64,000 nucleotides of DNA from Neorhizobium sp. SOG26. Its GTDB lineage: Bacteria > Pseudomonadota > Alphaproteobacteria > Rhizobiales > Rhizobiaceae. The position numbers and the translations under genes are program-made. The DNA lies in the NCBI RefSeq assembly GCF_003491345.1, contig NZ_CP025513.1, positions 547,501-611,500 of the forward strand, written 5' to 3'. The notes beneath the pieces were generated by a model, which saw only the letters and a list, made by a program, of their open reading frames with translations, had not been told where the DNA came from and searched no databases. Shown here in pieces: positions 61,342 to 64,000 of the stretch (the stretch's first letter is position 1; each line of letters starts with the position of its first letter).

Positions 61342-61596
61342 TCAGATATGCCCACCAGAAAGATGCGTACGGCGCTCAACGAGGCTTTCGCGCCAGTCTC
61401 CCGCAAAGCCGAAGGTCGGTGCCGCAATCTGATCAGCAAACCAGAACGAGCTCAAGTGCGAGGTGTTGGGTGCACAGTACCAGTGCGCCTTGCCGTCTTC
61501 ATCAACGGCCCACCATCGTGCATGTGCAGGTGCCAGATCCCAATCCACCTCTATGGCTGCAACGGCAGCAGGTGTTGGTTTTTGTAAATCTTCCAT
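61342..61596 (-). CDS. Small hypothetical protein, Trp-rich
   Basis: An 84-residue protein, MEDLQKPTPAAVAAIEVDWD at the start, with a tryptophan- and aromatic-rich middle (ARWWAVDEDGKAHWYCAPN, then SFWFADQIAAPTFGFAGDW). No function recognised. No signal or membrane helix. Codon usage is like its neighbours and it has a plausible start at 61596, so I keep it, with modest confidence. Confidence 0.6.
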   Translation of the reverse strand: MEDLQKPTPAAVAAIEVDWDLAPAHARWWAVDEDGKAHWYCAPNTSHLSSFWFADQIAAPTFGFAGDWRESLVERRTHLSGGHI

Positions 61597-61635
61597 GGCG
61601 GCCGCAACTTAAACCTCCGCCCTGAACATCTTCTG

Positions 61636-61657
61636 AAAAACCCGGTCATCCCGGGTT
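61636..61657 (-). terminator. Terminator of the DUF992 gene
   Basis: On the minus strand AACCCGG, a 5-base loop and CCGGGTT are followed by a run of T (61636-61640 read as TTTTT, partly within the stem). It lies about 54 bases past the gene's stop. A second GC-rich hairpin, CCGCCGCC/GGCGGCGG at about 61670-61689, lies between it and the stop. Confidence 0.7.
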
Positions 61658-61710
61658 CAGGTTGGGCCTCCGCCGCCGGGGGCGGCGGCAAGAGGCCACA
61701 ATTGTGACCG

Positions 61711-62241
61711 TCAGCCCGCAGGCGTCAACGTCACGGAGGTGCCGGTCGCTGCGACGTTCAGGCCAAGCTGCCCGGTGACGCTCACCGTCTGCAGGTGGAT
61801 TGAGCCGGCGGTACCCCCAACGAGGATATTGGCGCCAACGCCTGCACCCACCGTCGCTTCTGCGGTGGCTCCTTGGTAAAGTCCGCCAAGCGAGCCTGGA
61901 TGGTAACCGGCCGTCGGTGCGAACACTGCCCAGATTAGCCGCGAACGCGTCGTGAAGCCGAGGTCGACGCCCATCTTGCGAACGACGCCCGTGTAATAGT
62001 CGAGCGGCTCACTTCCGATCGTGCTCGTGAACACACAATCGGCTTCCTTGGCCGAGCCGATAACATAGCCGACCCCGCCACCGATCGAGCAGTCGAGATA
62101 GCCGATGCGGACGCCTCCGCGCGACCCCGACTCCTCATAAACCGGCGCCTGTTCGCGGCGGACGAGATCCGCGGACACGGCGACACCGGCACTCGTTAGC
62201 AATGATGACGTAGCAAGTGCTGCGGCAACGATCTTCTTCAT
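61711..62241 (-). CDS. DUF992 periplasmic protein
   Basis: A 176-residue exported protein. Signal peptide MKKIVAAALATSSLLTSAGVAVSA, then a DUF992 domain with RIGYLDCSIGGGVGYVIGSAKEADCVF and the glycine-rich AGYHPGSLGGLYQGATAEATVGAGVGANILVGG, a pattern of alternating small residues like a beta-barrel or sheet protein. Two cysteines (DCS, DCVF) could form a disulfide. AGGAGTACAGGG precedes the ATG at 62241. It is common in Rhizobiales; function unknown. Confidence 0.88.
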   Translation of the reverse strand: MKKIVAAALATSSLLTSAGVAVSADLVRREQAPVYEESGSRGGVRIGYLDCSIGGGVGYVIGSAKEADCVFTSTIGSEPLDYYTGVVRKMGVDLGFTTRSRLIWAVFAPTAGYHPGSLGGLYQGATAEATVGAGVGANILVGGTAGSIHLQTVSVTGQLGLNVAATGTSVTLTPAG

Positions 62242-62411
62242 CCCTGTACTCCTTGTGGTCATTTATCGCCCCCAAAAGGCACCACCAGATCCGTGGTGGA
62301 GCGTCGACAACGTCGCCGGTCCATTTTTGCTCCCTCAGGAGCGATCACGTTTCTTTCGCAGATATTGCGGTTTGTGACTTCAAGCCGGGCGGGTTGTCCC
62401 GCGGCAGAGGA

Positions 62412-63536
62412 TCAGATTAGGCCCCAGGCGCGGAACCGGCCCCTTCCCGTCAGCTCACGCAGCCCGAGTTCTTCGATAATTCGCAATGCGGCGCGCGGCG
62501 TTACCTTCAGCGTCTCGGCGATCATAGTCGCAGACACCAGCGGTCGCTGGACGACGAGCTCGGCCAGTTCCGGAAGCTTGGAGGTCGATCGTTTGCCGAT
62601 CAATCTCCGCTGCAGCATCTGACTTGCAAGGCTCAGGCGGTCGTGCTCCTTCAACCCCATCTCGCCTGTCGTCTGCAGCGCGCGTACGACAGCGAGCAGC
62701 CTGACGCCGCGATCTTTTGAGCGTCGTCGATCGACCGGGATCGACTTCAAGCCGACATTCAATGCGGCGAGATGCTGTCCAGAGGTCACGTTTTCCCGAT
62801 GCAGAATGGCGGAGGCAAGAAGACGTCCAAGCCACGGCATGTTTTGGAGAACCTGGATCTCCTCCCAGGCATCCAGGGCGACCGCAGCCTGCAGCACCGG
62901 CGGCAGATGTTCGATCTCGCCGACCACCCTTTGCCATTCGTGCATCCGCGCCTCTTCGTCCCAATCCAGATCGTAGAGAAGCGGATCCTTTTCACGTGCC
63001 GGGCGCGGAACAGCATTTCCAATGTCGTCGAGCGCTGCAGCGGAGCGTGCGAGTAGGGCGTCGATCTCCGAGTAGTCGATCTCGAGGTCGTCCTGCCCTT
63101 GAAGAAAATCCTCTTCCTGGTCCTGCAATCCGGGCGGCGAACCGCCAAAATCCCCCTCAATCGAACCCGAAGGCATTGCTTGCGGTGATGTGCGCTTGGC
63201 GCGAAGGACGGAAAGGCCGTCTGAAGACAATGCCCATCCCGGCTTCTGCTGTGCGATCCGCCGGCGAGCCCGAAGCACATCTCGCGCAATGACGAGTTCA
63301 TGGGTGGGCGAGCGAACATCGTGGCCGGTGTCGTGGAGGACGAGATCCTCGAGGTTGACCAACTCACCATCCACCCAAAGCGATGCGCAGGCATCGGCGA
63401 AGTCGAGCCGCTCAACGACACCGTTGGCGAGCGAAGACCGCGCCGTGCGCTCGTCGAAACGAACGAGCGCTATCTCGGCGCTTGAAACCGCCTTTAGCAG
63501 CGTCTGGTCAGTCAAATCGGGTATGGCGTAAGTCAT
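62412..63536 (-). CDS. DUF1612 / RHE_PE00001-type helix-turn-helix protein
   Basis: A 374-residue protein with a DUF1612 core (about 110-265, EARMHEWQRVVGEIEHLPPVLQAAVALDAWEEIQVLQNMPWLGRLLASAIL) and a C-terminal winged helix-turn-helix (about 300-374, ELVVQRPLVSATMIAETLKVTPRAALRIIEELGLRELTGRGRFRAWGL). Its N-terminal part (1-100) is like Fic-linked segments in related proteins. The family is, from memory, found on rhizobial plasmids, so it hints at a plasmid location. It is the last clear gene of the window. Confidence 0.85.
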   Translation of the reverse strand: MTYAIPDLTDQTLLKAVSSAEIALVRFDERTARSSLANGVVERLDFADACASLWVDGELVNLEDLVLHDTGHDVRSPTHELVIARDVLRARRRIAQQKPGWALSSDGLSVLRAKRTSPQAMPSGSIEGDFGGSPPGLQDQEEDFLQGQDDLEIDYSEIDALLARSAAALDDIGNAVPRPAREKDPLLYDLDWDEEARMHEWQRVVGEIEHLPPVLQAAVALDAWEEIQVLQNMPWLGRLLASAILHRENVTSGQHLAALNVGLKSIPVDRRRSKDRGVRLLAVVRALQTTGEMGLKEHDRLSLASQMLQRRLIGKRSTSKLPELAELVVQRPLVSATMIAETLKVTPRAALRIIEELGLRELTGRGRFRAWGLI

Positions 63537-64000
63537 TGAAGAATCGATACGCGATTCGTCAAACAGACGCTATCGGGCCGTTACGGTCCGTCACTGCGTA
63601 TTGCGGTTGAATAGGCTTTAGGGGAGAGGAAGGGCCGCTAGGTCAGTCTTGCCGTGACTGTCGAGTTCTAATCGAGATCCTCTAACATCGCGTTAGCATG
63701 GAGGACGCTACAGAGGATTTTTTACCGACGCAAGCCCCCTTCAAGTTAGATCCACCACCTTAGTCGCGGGATCATTGGCGCGCCAAGAACTGTTGAAGAC
63801 CCCGCCAGCAGCGCGTCAAAGCTAGCTGGGGGTCCGCGTTCAAGATCACGCGTTGAAACCTGCCCGGTGCCACGTTTCCTTATGTTGATTCTCGTAGCTT
63901 GCGCTCCGGCAGGCGGCGATTCTTCCGAAACCAGCCGCGGCTGTTTCCTCTGGCGCGCGCCATCTTTTGCAGCGGACGCCTGTACGGCAACGCCGGGGCT
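63537..64000. other. 464 bases with no convincing gene; one hairpin with U-tract
   Basis: I find no start-to-stop gene. ATCCTCT (63677-63683) pairs with AGAGGAT (63712-63718), with an inner TAAC/GTTA hairpin, followed by six T to 63723: a terminator-like structure on the plus strand that could end a short RNA. An open minus frame of 84 codons runs from the edge to a stop at 63746; its sequence has no recognised motif. I see no clear repABC gene, centromere-like GTT-N4-GC-N4-AAC site or origin here. Confidence 0.4.

Noticed and set aside
63882..64000. Short plus-strand frame starting MLILVACAP
   Set aside because: The start resembles a lipoprotein signal, but only 39 codons are visible, there is no ribosome site, and composition does not continue like a coding gene.
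63537..64000. RepABC partition site or ctRNA
   Set aside because: I looked for a GTT-N4-GC-N4-AAC parS palindrome and for rep genes and found none; the hairpin at 63677-63723 alone is not enough.
1..64000. CRISPR arrays, insertion sequences, integrases, tRNA or rRNA genes
   Set aside because: I saw no tandem spacer-repeat pattern, transposase motifs, terminal inverted repeats, tRNA cloverleaf or ribosomal sequence in the window.

Overview
The window looks like accessory DNA of an alphaproteobacterium of the order Rhizobiales, most likely a Rhizobiaceae megaplasmid or chromid. The evidence is a high-GC, densely packed set of catabolic operons, a pcaDCHGB cluster divergent from pcaQ with a PcaQ-type box, xylose genes under a ROK repressor, and a DUF1612 (RHE_PE00001-type) gene near the right edge, a family I associate with rhizobial plasmids. 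I see no rRNA, tRNA, CRISPR array, insertion sequence or phage block.

Layout. 1-3.4 kb: partial catalase, EamA exporter, a short-chain dehydrogenase (SDR) with a divergent TetR gene. 3.6-5.5 kb: a beta-keto acid cleavage enzyme (BKACE) gene and a bicupin gene ending at a strong bidirectional terminator. 5.6-14.6 kb: a nine-gene minus-strand operon (DUF6282 hydrolase, quinone oxidoreductase, HpcH aldolase, SDR, aldehyde dehydrogenase, tripartite tricarboxylate (TTT) transporter, SnoaL-like protein) facing an IclR regulator. 15.5-17.8 kb: an unknown enzyme and an FAD-linked 2-hydroxyacid dehydrogenase diverging across a LacI-type palindrome. 18-36 kb: amino-acid or peptide-derivative catabolism: peptide-type ABC operon with an ArgE-like deacylase, aminotransferase, formamidase-like hydrolase, branched-chain-type ABC operon, Rid protein, GntR regulator, HypD-like lyase and an FAD amine oxidase. 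Four intergenic regions here share the palindrome TTGATCAA, mostly as TTTGATCAAA.

36.4-36.7 kb holds a candidate small RNA with three stem-loops, a CUCCCA-bearing loop and a poly-U terminator. 36.7-42.2 kb: SDR, xylR, xylFHG with a perfect 21-bp operator. 42.2-50.9 kb: two small genes, then quinate/shikimate catabolism: a dehydroquinase with altered active-site residues, a TRAP transporter, GntR regulator, the QuiC-HPPD fusion, an NAD-type shikimate/quinate dehydrogenase and a TetR regulator. 51-54 kb: HARP-like protein, carboxylesterase, orphan TadG. 54.3-59 kb: pcaDCHGB and pcaQ. 59-62.2 kb: glycerate kinase, a pseudoprotease with a PDZ domain, and small proteins. The right end is the DUF1612 gene and 464 bases with no convincing gene.

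How it works together. The qui and pca genes form one route: uptake by TRAP, oxidation to dehydroquinate/dehydroshikimate, dehydration to protocatechuate by QuiC, ring cleavage by PcaGH and conversion by PcaB, PcaC and PcaD to beta-ketoadipate. The last steps (pcaIJ, pcaF) are not here. The xyl genes supply xylose uptake. The IclR-linked operon and the TTGATCAA-linked genes look like complete uptake-plus-catabolism modules whose substrates I cannot name; they are the best candidates for something undescribed. All function calls rest on reading protein motifs and gene context, with no database search.
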